A stretch of DNA of 64,000 bases from Saccharomycopsis fibuligera x Saccharomycopsis cf. fibuligera (Eukaryota; Ascomycota; Saccharomycetes; Ascoideales; Saccharomycopsidaceae): positions 2,418,001-2,482,000 of the forward strand of contig CP012817.1 of NCBI GenBank assembly GCA_001936135.1. The letters are read 5' to 3'. The notes under the pieces were generated by a model that worked only from the letters and a program-made list of their open reading frames with translations, made no database searches and was not told where the DNA came from. How positions within the stretch are numbered: the first letter of the stretch is position 1; each line of letters starts with the position of its first letter. Made by a program: the position numbers and the translations under genes. Shown one piece after another: positions 39,753 through 49,555 of the stretch.

Positions 39753-41828
39753 CTACCTTTGACCTTCAACATCATCTTCATGGCGGCCGTGAATTTCATC
39801 TTCTGCATCTTCCACAATTTGATAGCTTTGGAACCAACCACCAATTGCTGCAAGTCCCAATGACCAAAAAAACAACCAACCAATTTTATGACTAATGCCA
39901 AATGACATGACACTACCAAAAATGATTGGGGCTAAACATTTGGCGCCAGCGCCAGCAGTGATGGCCAACGAATTGATGATTGCGCGGTGTTTTGGCGGGG
40001 AACCTATATGTGTTAAAAGTGTGACTAACGGGTATAACATTGCTGTAGCCAAAACTTTACAGAAACTTAGTACGTACAACACACAATTAGTGAATATAAG
40101 ATTGCGTTGATCGCCTGGTAAATAAGTATGGAAGTTTTCCGGGAGGGAAAACACGGAGAATGGATACGCAAAATAAACGAAGATCAAGAGCCAATGAAGG
40201 TTAGTGAATGCAGTGGTTGATTTGTAGTTTCTGTCAACGTATGGGTAAATGAAGATAATGATGATAATGCCGAGAAAGCCAGTTAATGACAAAAGCTGTC
40301 CAACCTGTTCAGAAGTATAACCTAGCCCACCACTAATTTTAAAAGGAAACTTGGAATCAAGCTCACCATTTTTGTTGACGATGACATCGTTAGAAAGGAA
40401 AACGGGGATAAATTGATCATAACAGACTGCATGAATGTTGAGGATGATATTGGCCAAAATTGGACCATAGCACATTGGGTCCCTAAGAGCTTTCCATGGG
40501 ATCTTAGTATCATCATTTTCTTCTGCTTCTGCAGAGGCAGCGGCGCTAGCAGCTGCCGCTGACGATAATGGTTTTATCTCGTTGCTTCTGGATAACGTTT
40601 TCACCAAAGTAATGGACTGTCTTCTAGAAAATGGACCAATATCGCGTATTGATTTTTTAGAGCTACCTGATCTGCGAGAACGTTGTGATCTTTGAGTTTT
40701 TCCCGAGTTAACACGACTGAGAGCATTACTATTATGATTACCGCTGTTGATGGCGCCGTAGGATCTCGGACTAAAAGCTTCTTGTTCATCATTGTTGCTA
40801 TCAAGGCTAGATGTCTCAGAAAGAAGGTTGACATTTTCAGAATTTAAGTCGTCAGACGCTTCTTCCTCTTCGTCATCTTCATCGTCACTGTAGTCGAAAG
40901 GATCTTCTTGGAAATGGTGTTGAACAAATTGGTTTTCTTGGGCCAATTGCCAAGGTCTTTTAGCACCTTTGTCACGTACGCCAATAGCGACCATAATTTT
41001 ATCGCCTACGTCCAAACCAAAATCGTATCTGTACTTTAAATTCCAATGTGTTTCCTCCATAAAAAGGAATAAAATCACAATACTTATAGCCAACAAAATG
41101 GCCACAACGATGTTTGCTAAAGCATATGGGTAACTTTCATTCAAGCGCTCCAAACTAGGGAAAATTCTTGTTAAGAAATCTGTAGATTTTACTTGAAAAT
41201 CGTCACCGAGCATTCTTTTAGTAAGACTATTGTTAACCAATGTTGGCAAAAATAAATCACTCTCTTGAGGGATGGATCGGTCTCTGTAGTAGTCATCGCC
41301 TTGTCTTGGATGCACCAATGAGCCACCGATTAATGGACCAAAGATACAACCCAAGTTCCACAATAAGGGGAAAGTGCTGAATGCCAAAGCTTGATGTCTG
41401 CGCTCCACCGCAATCTCACCAATAACAGTTCTAAGCACGGGCAAGTTACCATTAAGAAGCCCCATAAGCGATCTAGCCGCCAAGGCCATGTAGTAGTTTG
41501 TAGAGAAGCCAAGCATGAGCATAGAAAGCATGGATCCAGCAAGACCAATCATGATGGTAAGCTTTCTGCCATTACGCTGAGAGAATTTGGACCACTGAAT
41601 GGAAGAAATGACTTGGGAGAAAGCAAAAACCGAGGACAAGTAACCGGCATATTTGGAGATGTCTGCTTCGGTTTTGGCAATGTGGAAGTCTCTAGTGAGA
41701 AAGTAAACGTATGGGAAAAGCGAACTAAAGGCAATGGGTTCGGAGAGTCTTGCACAACAAATGACGAGGATCTGGCCAAAGGGGAATCCGGAGATCTGTT
41801 CTCTAAAGGAGAGCTTAGCTCTTGCCAT
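39753..41828 (-). CDS. MFS transporter, YCR023C-like, copy 1
   Basis: A 691-residue major facilitator of the YCR023C / plant ZIF-like group, with twelve predicted helices. Motif A-like sequence follows helix 2 (WSKFSQRNGRKLTIMIG), and LNGNLPVLRTVIGEIAVERRHQALAF is typical of this subgroup. The central cytosolic loop (about 290-435) is very long, acidic, then Ser/Arg-rich, likely phosphorylated; the C-terminal half begins at IPWKALRDP. Substrate unknown: S. cerevisiae YCR023C is vacuolar and uncharacterised, and plant relatives move zinc chelates or protons. It has no intron, unlike its tandem paralogue at 42606. Confidence 0.88.
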   Translation of the reverse strand: MARAKLSFREQISGFPFGQILVICCARLSEPIAFSSLFPYVYFLTRDFHIAKTEADISKYAGYLSSVFAFSQVISSIQWSKFSQRNGRKLTIMIGLAGSMLSMLMLGFSTNYYMALAARSLMGLLNGNLPVLRTVIGEIAVERRHQALAFSTFPLLWNLGCIFGPLIGGSLVHPRQGDDYYRDRSIPQESDLFLPTLVNNSLTKRMLGDDFQVKSTDFLTRIFPSLERLNESYPYALANIVVAILLAISIVILFLFMEETHWNLKYRYDFGLDVGDKIMVAIGVRDKGAKRPWQLAQENQFVQHHFQEDPFDYSDDEDDEEEEASDDLNSENVNLLSETSSLDSNNDEQEAFSPRSYGAINSGNHNSNALSRVNSGKTQRSQRSRRSGSSKKSIRDIGPFSRRQSITLVKTLSRSNEIKPLSSAAAASAAASAEAEENDDTKIPWKALRDPMCYGPILANIILNIHAVCYDQFIPVFLSNDVIVNKNGELDSKFPFKISGGLGYTSEQVGQLLSLTGFLGIIIIIFIYPYVDRNYKSTTAFTNLHWLLIFVYFAYPFSVFSLPENFHTYLPGDQRNLIFTNCVLYVLSFCKVLATAMLYPLVTLLTHIGSPPKHRAIINSLAITAGAGAKCLAPIIFGSVMSFGISHKIGWLFFWSLGLAAIGGWFQSYQIVEDAEDEIHGRHEDDVEGQR

Positions 41829-42605
41829 GATTGGTTCGATAGACGTCGTTGGTATCGGAGTGATGTGATGTGGCGAGAGTCAGCCGTAAACAAGTGGAAG
41901 TAGAAAAGGCCAAAAAGTGTCAGTTTGGAGATTTTGTTTTTCTAAGACCTTCTGTGTGGTTTTTCTTTTTCTGCCGCACGCAAAAGACTGGATAAATTGA
42001 TAGACCAATGGACTGTGCCTGCACTCAGTAAATTATAGAAAACAGAACAGAAAAGTTGATTACTGGTGACCAGCTGGTCTGCTACTCCACTTTTAATAAC
42101 ATTCAAGTACGATGGCTCGCGATGCTAGCAGAAGATGAAAATTTTTCGAAGCCACTGGAGCGCTTGCGGGTGCAGGGTGCTCCGAGGAATGAGTAATAGT
42201 GTGCCACAGTTACTGCCATGCTCTGGTGCAAGTTCGCCTGGGTGGGTACCGGAGATATACGCCCTTGGGCCAGTGCGCCACAGTTTTGGGGATTCTGCCA
42301 CATGTAAAGTCTTTATTTCTTTCTTTTCTTTTTTTATATAGTACTCCAGACTGTTCTCTACATTGTGTAGACAAAAGATAGCCTAGGCTTCTGGCGACGC
42401 AATGGCCACCATAGACCAACTGTGTTAATGCGTAAGCGAGACAGTTGCTGAACCAGAATCTACAGTATAAACCAACAACGCCAAGTAAATTACTTTATTT
42501 TTTCGGTCCTAATTATAAATGTTAGAGCTTAGCTCACACGATCCCAAAACTCAATAAACTAAAACAAAATAAAAGAAAAGAGCAAATTTAAGCATTCCCA
42601 TTCAG
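41829..42605. other. Spacer between tandem MFS genes
   Basis: 777 bases with a GC-richer stretch at about 42150-42300 and two GYGCCACAGTT copies (near 42199 and 42278). Probable promoter of copy 1. No gene called. Confidence 0.45.
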
Positions 42606-44337
42606 TTATTCTTCGACTTCGTCTTCCTCTTCCTCAACTTCCACAAACCAACTCTGTACCACGGTAACCAGCGCAAACAAACACAACAACCACCAAGAAA
42701 GCCAACCAATTTCCCGTTTTTGGGCAAAAGCGTAAACATACCCCCAAATAAGGGGACCCACTGCTCGACTGGAAGTGGTCACCGTCACCACTAAGCTGTT
42801 CACCACTGCTTTGAACTTTGTAGGAGCACCACGGTGCACGATTAGCATTAATTGTGGTTTCACGTTAGAACTGCTGGTGTTGCGAAGTAGTTCTATTGCG
42901 TAGAGGGCCAAGTTGACCCAGATGTAACTTTGGAAGTTGTTGCTGTTGCCGGTAGGTACCAAAAAAATGACAAATGGCACGCACAAATTGCAAATAGGCA
43001 TAACCGCTAGAAAAAGCCTAAGAATAGGTTTAGTGCTATAAGTCCGGTCAACATAAGGGAATATGACCATAACAACGAATACACCTAGAAGACCGGAAAC
43101 CGAAAACAACGCCCCTGTTTGCTTAGAGCTGAATCCTAATCCACCAACTATATGGAACGGGAATTTGGAAGCGAGGTCCCCGTTGCTGTCTAGAAGAAGG
43201 TTTGACGAGAGAAAGATGGGTAAGAACTCGCGAAATACAATTTCTTGGAGACCTTGGAAAAACGTTATTATGAGGATGTTGATGAGGTTTGGGTTGAGGA
43301 TTGTTTTCCATGGAATGCTTTCTTGCTTTGATGGCGATGCCTGGTCTTGCGGATTTGGCTGCGCTGGGGGATTTTGTGACGGCGATGGCTCGGGAGTACC
43401 ATCCAGATCAGTTAGCAACTCCACTGCTGCTTCTTCATCATGGTCAGTTACCGTACTGCCTAACTTCCAATACCTTTGCTTGTTTTCATCGTACACTTTA
43501 ATTTTTTTGAGAAATCTGTCACCCAAGTCTAACCCCACGTCATACTGGTATTTGCGCTGAAAATGGGTTTCCTCAAGGAAGAAAAAGGTTAACGCACAAC
43601 TGGTTAGCAAGAAGCCGCTGATGATGATATTGACAAATGCATACGGGTAGGCGCTGTACAACCTATCGAGCCAGGACCCATCGCCTGCGTTTTCGCCATT
43701 AGGTTTGTCTTTACCACCGTAAGTAAGATAACCGCCAATCAATGGACCAATAACCGACCCAATAGCCCAGGACAAAGGCATCATCACCACACTCAACGCT
43801 TGGTGCTTTCTCTCAACCGCAATCTCCCCAAGCACGGTTCTCACAATAGCAACATTACCATTGATACAGCCCATGAGCGTTCTGGCAAGAAGTGCCATGT
43901 AATAGTTCGACGAAAACCCGAGAAGGAGCATTGAAGCCGCAGTCCCCGTTAAACCACATAGCATTATCCGCTTGCGGCCGTATCTATCAGCAGCTTTTGC
44001 CCATTGCATGCCAAAACATACTTGTGCAAAGGCAAAGCAGGTGGCGAGATAGCCTGCGTATTTGGAGATTTCATTTTCGTGCTTAGCAATGTGGAAGTCT
44101 TTAACCATGAAATAGATGTAGGGGAAGAGCGAGGTGAAGGCAATGGGCTCCGCTAGCCTCACAAGGCCTGTTGATTGTAAATGTTAGTAAACTGCACTGG
44201 GGATATAATGCTCATGACGCTTGCAAGCAATACTGGTAATAATGGCCAGAGAGCCGAGAATACGTACCAACAAGAAAGACTTGACCAAAGGGAAACCCGT
44301 CGATCTGATCTCTGAAGCTAATGTTTTTCTTTGCCAT
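42606..44337 (-). CDS. MFS transporter, YCR023C-like, copy 2, with intron
   Basis: Exon 1 is 44337-44268 and exon 2 is 44167-42606, giving 543 residues. Exon 1 supplies MAKKNISFRDQIDGFPFGQVF, which matches the N-terminus of the adjacent paralogue (MARAKLSFREQISGFPFGQI) and continues in frame into LVRLAEPIAFTSLFPYIYF. The intron has donor GTACGT, a perfect TACTAAC branch site and acceptor CAACAG. Twelve helices are expected; shared motifs are AKAADRYGRKRIMLCG and INGNVAIVRTVLGEIAVERKHQAL. The central loop is much shorter and Pro/Gln-rich, explaining the 148-residue difference from copy 1. An acidic tail ends the chain. Substrate unknown. Confidence 0.9.
44168..44267 (-). other. Intron in MFS copy 2
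   Basis: 100 nt on the minus strand: GTACGT donor, TACTAAC branch site (44183-44189) and CAG acceptor 16 nt downstream. Splicing restores the paralogue-matching N-terminus. Confidence 0.92.
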
Positions 44338-45009
44338 TGATACTGAGTCCTTAGATGCACCGATGTGACGATACGAGAACAGCCAACCAACCCGGAGGAG
44401 AGTTAGTTTGCTATATATATTTACGCGCGGACCGATTTCGGGGATTGTTCCTTGGAAATATGTCTAGCCGCTTCCGCTAGTTTCAGATACGACCAAAAGT
44501 GATATTTGGGCAGACAGGCCCCCAGCTCGTTGCCAGAAAAAGGAAAAAGAAAAAAGAAAAAACCGCTAAACACTGCTCTTGGGCCACCCTACGCCAGTTG
44601 TCTTCGCATACTGTTTCTACAGTCCTTTCGTGCTGTCTTCAAGCTGAATAAAACTTTACGGTATATGTGTGTTCCGTTCTGGAATAGTAATAGGCAGCAC
44701 CAAACTGGTGAGCGTTAATCCCGTCCAGTTGGTACTCAGAATTGTTATGTATACGGTGTTCGGATTATTTTACGTAGAACTATGGTGTATGGGTTTAGGA
44801 GAGAATCATATGATCACGCACGTGATATGAAATTCAGTCTCCGACGACGTGCTAGCAACGCGACGAAGAGTGGATTGAGCGATTGATGATTTAGATTGAA
44901 ATCCAAATAGAGACATTGAAGCAGCAGCCGCGGTTCTATTTGTCAGGACGTCTCTTCCATCAGCACAGGCCGTCAAACTTGCGTATCACTATCACTGCTA
45001 TACTACACC
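44338..45009. other. Divergent promoter region MFS copy 2 / SPT20
   Basis: 672 bases with a CACGTGAT box at 44819-44826, close to a second ATCACG at 44813-44818. No gene called. Confidence 0.5.
44813..44826. promoter_or_regulatory. ATCACGCACGTGAT element upstream of SPT20
   Basis: A CACGTG box extended to CACGTGAT, immediately preceded by an inverted ATCACG half-site, about 185 bases upstream of SPT20. A related ATCACGTGAC lies upstream of GCN5. Confidence 0.4.
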
Positions 45010-47777
45010 ATGAACCAGCCAAACATGGGCGGCTCTGCTGCTTCCTCCGGTGGCCTGCACATCAAGCCCCATCATGCCCACAGGGGCGAGTACCAGCCCT
45101 GGCAGTATGAGCTTGTCAATGTCATCTCGCGTTACAGGATGCTTCACAGCACCGAGGCCCGTAAGGCATTGCTTAGCATGTTGAATTTCACTTCAGATAC
45201 TAACGAATTGCTCAAAAAGTATCAGAAGTTTCCGCCTTCTATCGAATTTAACATTTACCAGAACCATTACCGCTTTGGTAGTCAGGAAGGGGTCATTGAC
45301 AAGGACGATCCTTCGGTTAAAGATTTTTTAATGCATGTTGCCAGAGAGGAAATTCCCCCAGAAATGATTGAAATTTTGTATGATGGCGGCATAAAGTTGT
45401 ACGAAGGTTGTGTTATTGTTAAAATACTTGACCATCGCCAAGTAGGTCAAAGGGAGGCTTTGATTGAATCCAACAAGAATGAGCACAATAAAAAAGATGG
45501 GGCAGTCAAGAAGGAAGATGGTACTACGGATGCCACTATTAGTGAGCCCGAATTGCCTAAGCTCACACCGAAGTCTTACAAAGCAGTGCTCAAGCCTACA
45601 CCTCTTTCACTTTATCATGACTTGCTATACATTTCTGACAGATTACCCCTTACAAAACTCGATGATTTGTTATTAGACATGGAAGCCAAATTTCTCCCCA
45701 TTATCAAGCCAAAACTAGAACTAACCATCCCATTGAATCCATTTGAAGGCCCAAGTTACTTGAGGCCAGACTCAGACTATCCAAGAATTCAAAAAGATGA
45801 TAACGGTGACTTGACCGTTAAACATTTGCATAGAAATGATGATGATTTGGGCGAGGTAACCAAAGTTGACTTGCATGATAACCTCAACAGTACCCACGGC
45901 AGCGAATATGAAGAGTATATGTTATTTTTATCTGGGAAAGAGTCTAACAGCACCACCAATAATAACAACATGAACAAATTCTCTAGACTACGGTTCGTGG
46001 AACAGTTCAGAAAAAGATTAGGACGCAATAAGCTGCAAATTATATCTGCTAAGATTCAAAATCCTAATGCTCGAGGCAATCAATTACAGCAAATGATGGG
46101 CAACAGCCTCAATATGAACCAAGCGGCTAATGTTGCTGTAGCCGCAGCAAAAGCAGGTAATACTAATACCGGAAATTCTAATATTTCAGCTAGATCATCT
46201 TCAGTATCTGGTAATTTTGGCCCAGCACAGCAACATGCTAAAACTTTACCACAGTTGCAGCAAGCCGGTACAGTACTGCCTCAGCCAAATCAGTCTACTG
46301 TCAAGAATTCTAAAAAAACTGGCGGTACTAATAGCGTACAACAAAGAAAATCTGTTTCTGGAAAGACTCTTCCAGGACAGTATAATAATAGTATTAATGG
46401 TAATAACAACAATAATAGTAACAACAACAACAATAAAAATCTGCCAGGAAGCGCTTCTGTGACGAAATTTCTGCAAAATAGTGCCGCTAGTTCACCAAAT
46501 ATAACCAAAGCACAGCCACGTAAAAGACAATATCAATCAAAAAAGAAAAGAGAAGAAGCAACGAGGCAGACTCAATTGCAACAACAGCCGCAGCAGTCTC
46601 AGCAACCACAGCAGCCGCAGCAAGCACAAACACAACAACAGGCGCAACTATCTGGTGCTGGATCACCGGTTATTAACACTGCCTCACCAACAATTCAACA
46701 ATCTCGCATAGGTACTCCAAATGCTAGTGAAACCGCATTTTCTGCGTTTAGTCCCAACATTTCTCATGCTAACGTTATGAACAGCCAAGCTAATAGCCCT
46801 GCTAACAGCATGCTCAATTTCCAAGATTTCGGTGTAATGGGAAATAATAATAATAATAATAACAACAACAACAACAACAACAACAACAATAATAATAATA
46901 ATAATAATAATAATATTAATAATGGATCAGCGCAACTGCCGCATAGCAATCCAGCCGTTATGAATCAGCAAATCCAGCTAATCAATCATTTGAACAATAA
47001 CAGTAATAAGCCGCTTAACGATGCTAGTCAGTTGGATGCTGTAGGAGGGTTCAATAATGTTAACCTAAATAATCTCAACGCTAACAATTTGAGTGGGAAT
47101 TTGAATGCTAGCATGATGAATAAGAATGCTATGCTTAACAAGTTGAGAAACTTCCAAAACATGAGCAGCGCTGGTGCTGGTGGTGGCCCCGGCGGTGCTG
47201 GTGTTAATTTGAATTTTAATAATTTGAGCCTTTTGGAAGCTATGAAGAATAGTACTGGAAATAATCCCGGCAATAACAATAATAACACCATTAATAACAA
47301 CAATAATAACATGGCTAATTATTTGCAAATGATGGCAGCCTCGGGAAACATGGGAAACATGAGTAACATGGGAAACATGAGTAACATGGGAAACATGGGA
47401 AACATGGGAAACATGGGAAACATGGGAAACATGGGAAATATTGGAAATATTGGAAATATGGGAAACATGGGAAACATGGGAAACATGGCTAACATTGGAA
47501 ATATGAACAACATGAACAATTTGATGAAAAATCCTAACATGCAAAATTTTATGAATCAACAACGACAACAACAGCAGGTGTTGAATGCTATAAATGCTAA
47601 CAGTACTAGCAACAATAATAATGGTGGGGCTGTAAACGGAAACATTAATAATAACAGCATGAACGCCATGCTTATGAATAATTTCGGAAATATCAATTTT
47701 AATAGAACCATGAACATGACTCCACAACAATTGCAAACTCTAAAAATGATACAAGCCAGAAAGTTAGCTGCTGCTGC

Positions 47778-47842
<65 letters not shown>

Positions 47843-48429
47843 GCAGCAGCAACAACAACAACAACAACAACAACAACAGCAACAATAATAATAATAACAA
47901 TAACAACAACAACAATAATAATAATAACAATAATAATAATAACAATAACATCAACAATAATAATAATAACAATAATAGTAATAATGGTGGGAGTAGTGCT
48001 GGTGATAGTGCCGGCAATGCCAATATTAATGCAAGTATTACCAACAGTCCGAGTATTGGTGCTAATGATAGCCTCAACTTCAATTTTGCAGGCAATAACA
48101 CCAACAACAACAGTAATATCAATAGTGGCGGCAATAACAGCAATAGTAGCAGTGCAGGCAATGGTGTTAGTAATAGTAACAATAATAATGCTCGAAGAAT
48201 AAGCAATAATTTGAACATGATTGGTGGAGTTGGCGCATTGAATGCACATCAGTTGGATTTGTTGAGTACGCAATTGAACATGAGCAATATGGGCTCATTA
48301 GGGGCTCTAAATGGTATGGGTATGAATTTTGGAAATTTAGGCGGTGGTGGTAATGGTGGCGCTGGAGGTAATATTGGTGGCAGTGGAGGTGGTAACATTG
48401 GGGGAGGAGGAGATGGGAATGGTAATTAA
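45010..48429 (+). CDS. SPT20: SAGA subunit Spt20 with extreme Asn-rich C-terminus
   Basis: A 1,139-residue Spt20 (604 in S. cerevisiae), a structural subunit of SAGA. The conserved domain is N-terminal (about 55-240): LLKKYQKFPPSIEFNIYQNH, EIPPEMIEILYDGGIKLYEG and CVIVKILDHRQ, then LYHDLLYISDRLPL. After residue 330 the protein is low complexity: Gln-rich (about 520-545), poly-Asn at about 612-637, a Gly-Asn-Met repeat at about 778-837, and a 60-70-residue Asn/Ser tract at about 924-990, ending in Gly/Asn. These tracts account for the extra length. The conserved part is colinear with the family and the ATG is the first in frame. GCN5 of the same complex is at 15439. Confidence 0.95.
46843..46917 (+). 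repeat. AAT/AAC tract coding poly-Asn (SPT20)
   Basis: About 25 consecutive AAT/AAC codons with one Ile (ATT). The alternating blocks of AAT and AAC suggest separate slippage events. Confidence 0.92.
47343..47520 (+). repeat. GGAAACATG nonamer repeat coding (Gly-Asn-Met)n (SPT20)
   Basis: About 20 copies of a nine-base unit, ggaaacatg, with variants agtaacatg and ggaaatatt, encode GNM, SNM and GNI tripeptides. It is a coding minisatellite, not a CRISPR array, as there are no spacers. Confidence 0.92.
47776..47976 (+). repeat. AAT/AAC/AGC tract coding Asn/Ser run (SPT20)
   Basis: About 65 codons, nearly all Asn with Ser patches and two Ile. One of the longest Asn-rich tracts in the window and prone to strain variation or assembly error. 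Confidence 0.92.
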
Positions 48430-48830
48430 GAATTTGATAGTTGATATGGTTAAAACTCTTTTATTTTTATGTTTTATTTTGCTCTGGTTGTTCGTATTAT
48501 ATGTATTTCTGTACCATTTCAGTGTTTATTTTTATTCAAAATCAATTGATGAATTTGTAGAATATTGCGACCTAGAAGACAGATACACAATTACCTTTTT
48601 TTTTCTACTATAGATTAATTTTTTTTTTTTTGATGTGTGCTATGGGTGGGAAGTTTTTAGCCCATTTAAAAAACGCTAAATAATAGTTTTTGCAGGCCGT
48701 GTAACAGAATGTAAACGGTCCTTTATGTCTAGAAACTATTGTATGACAATCAAGTATAACATATATACCAGATTTAGACTACAGGCCCGGTAGCAGTCAT
48801 GAATGCATAACAAAATAATTCTTAGCTTTC

Positions 48831-48868
<38 letters not shown>

Positions 48869-49555
48869 TTTCAGTTTATTTTATTATTTTTTTATAATAC
48901 CGAAGTACACTGCGCTGCCAGTAAATAGTTGTCTGTTGTGAATAGTCTTTTGGGTTGACAGAACCGTTGCAAGCGGTCATCGAACGCAGGCAGGCAGTTT
49001 TTCGCTCCCGAAAGAGTTAAAAAATCAAAAAAAAAATAAAAAAATAAAAAAATAAAAAAAAATAAAAAAAATACAAATATGGAGAATTGCCAGACTCTGA
49101 CCACTCCGAACCCTGTGTTTCATACTATCTGTTGACCAGCTCAAATATCCATCACTTTCCCCGAGCAGATAGCAAAACAAGTCACGGATTATAATTCTAT
49201 TCCATTTTATTTATTTTTTTATATTTTTTTCGTTCGTTTAGTGCTTTTTATTGCTGCAAACTTCCCAGCGTATATCCTCGGGCATCACAGTTTATTTTAC
49301 AGAGAGGGTTTTGTACTATAGTAATAGAATAAGTCTCACACCACAATCATTTCAGTTTCATCCAATTCGCTCAAATCTATTATAGCGCTTCTGAAATCAA
49401 ATCATTTGCTCTTTACATCAGTCTTTGTGGTGTAACAAACGTCAACAAGCGTCTTGTTGTGGACCTTTGTGACTCACTCATCATTATCTTAGCGCGCGCC
49501 ACATTCTTTTGTATCACAGAGAATAAAATAATTAACTAATTGATAACAGCAAGAA
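48430..49555. other. SPT20 downstream / transcription-factor upstream region
   Basis: 1.1 kb with a 32-base T run (48835-48866) and a run of A6-9T units at about 49025-49072. A TGACTCA (AP-1/Gcn4-like) site lies near 49471. No gene seen. Confidence 0.5.
48835..48866. repeat. Poly(dT) tract, 32 T
   Basis: Uninterrupted T run upstream of the zinc-finger gene. Confidence 0.9.

Noticed and set aside
47343-47520. CRISPR-like regular repeat
   Set aside because: Nine-base units are contiguous with no spacers and read in frame as Gly-Asn-Met in a eukaryotic gene.
47065-48273. Long antisense ORFs over SPT20 rich in Leu, Ile, Val, His or Ser
   Set aside because: These are complements of AAT/AAC and GGAAACATG repeats (poly-Asn becomes poly-Leu/Ile); no real composition or homology.
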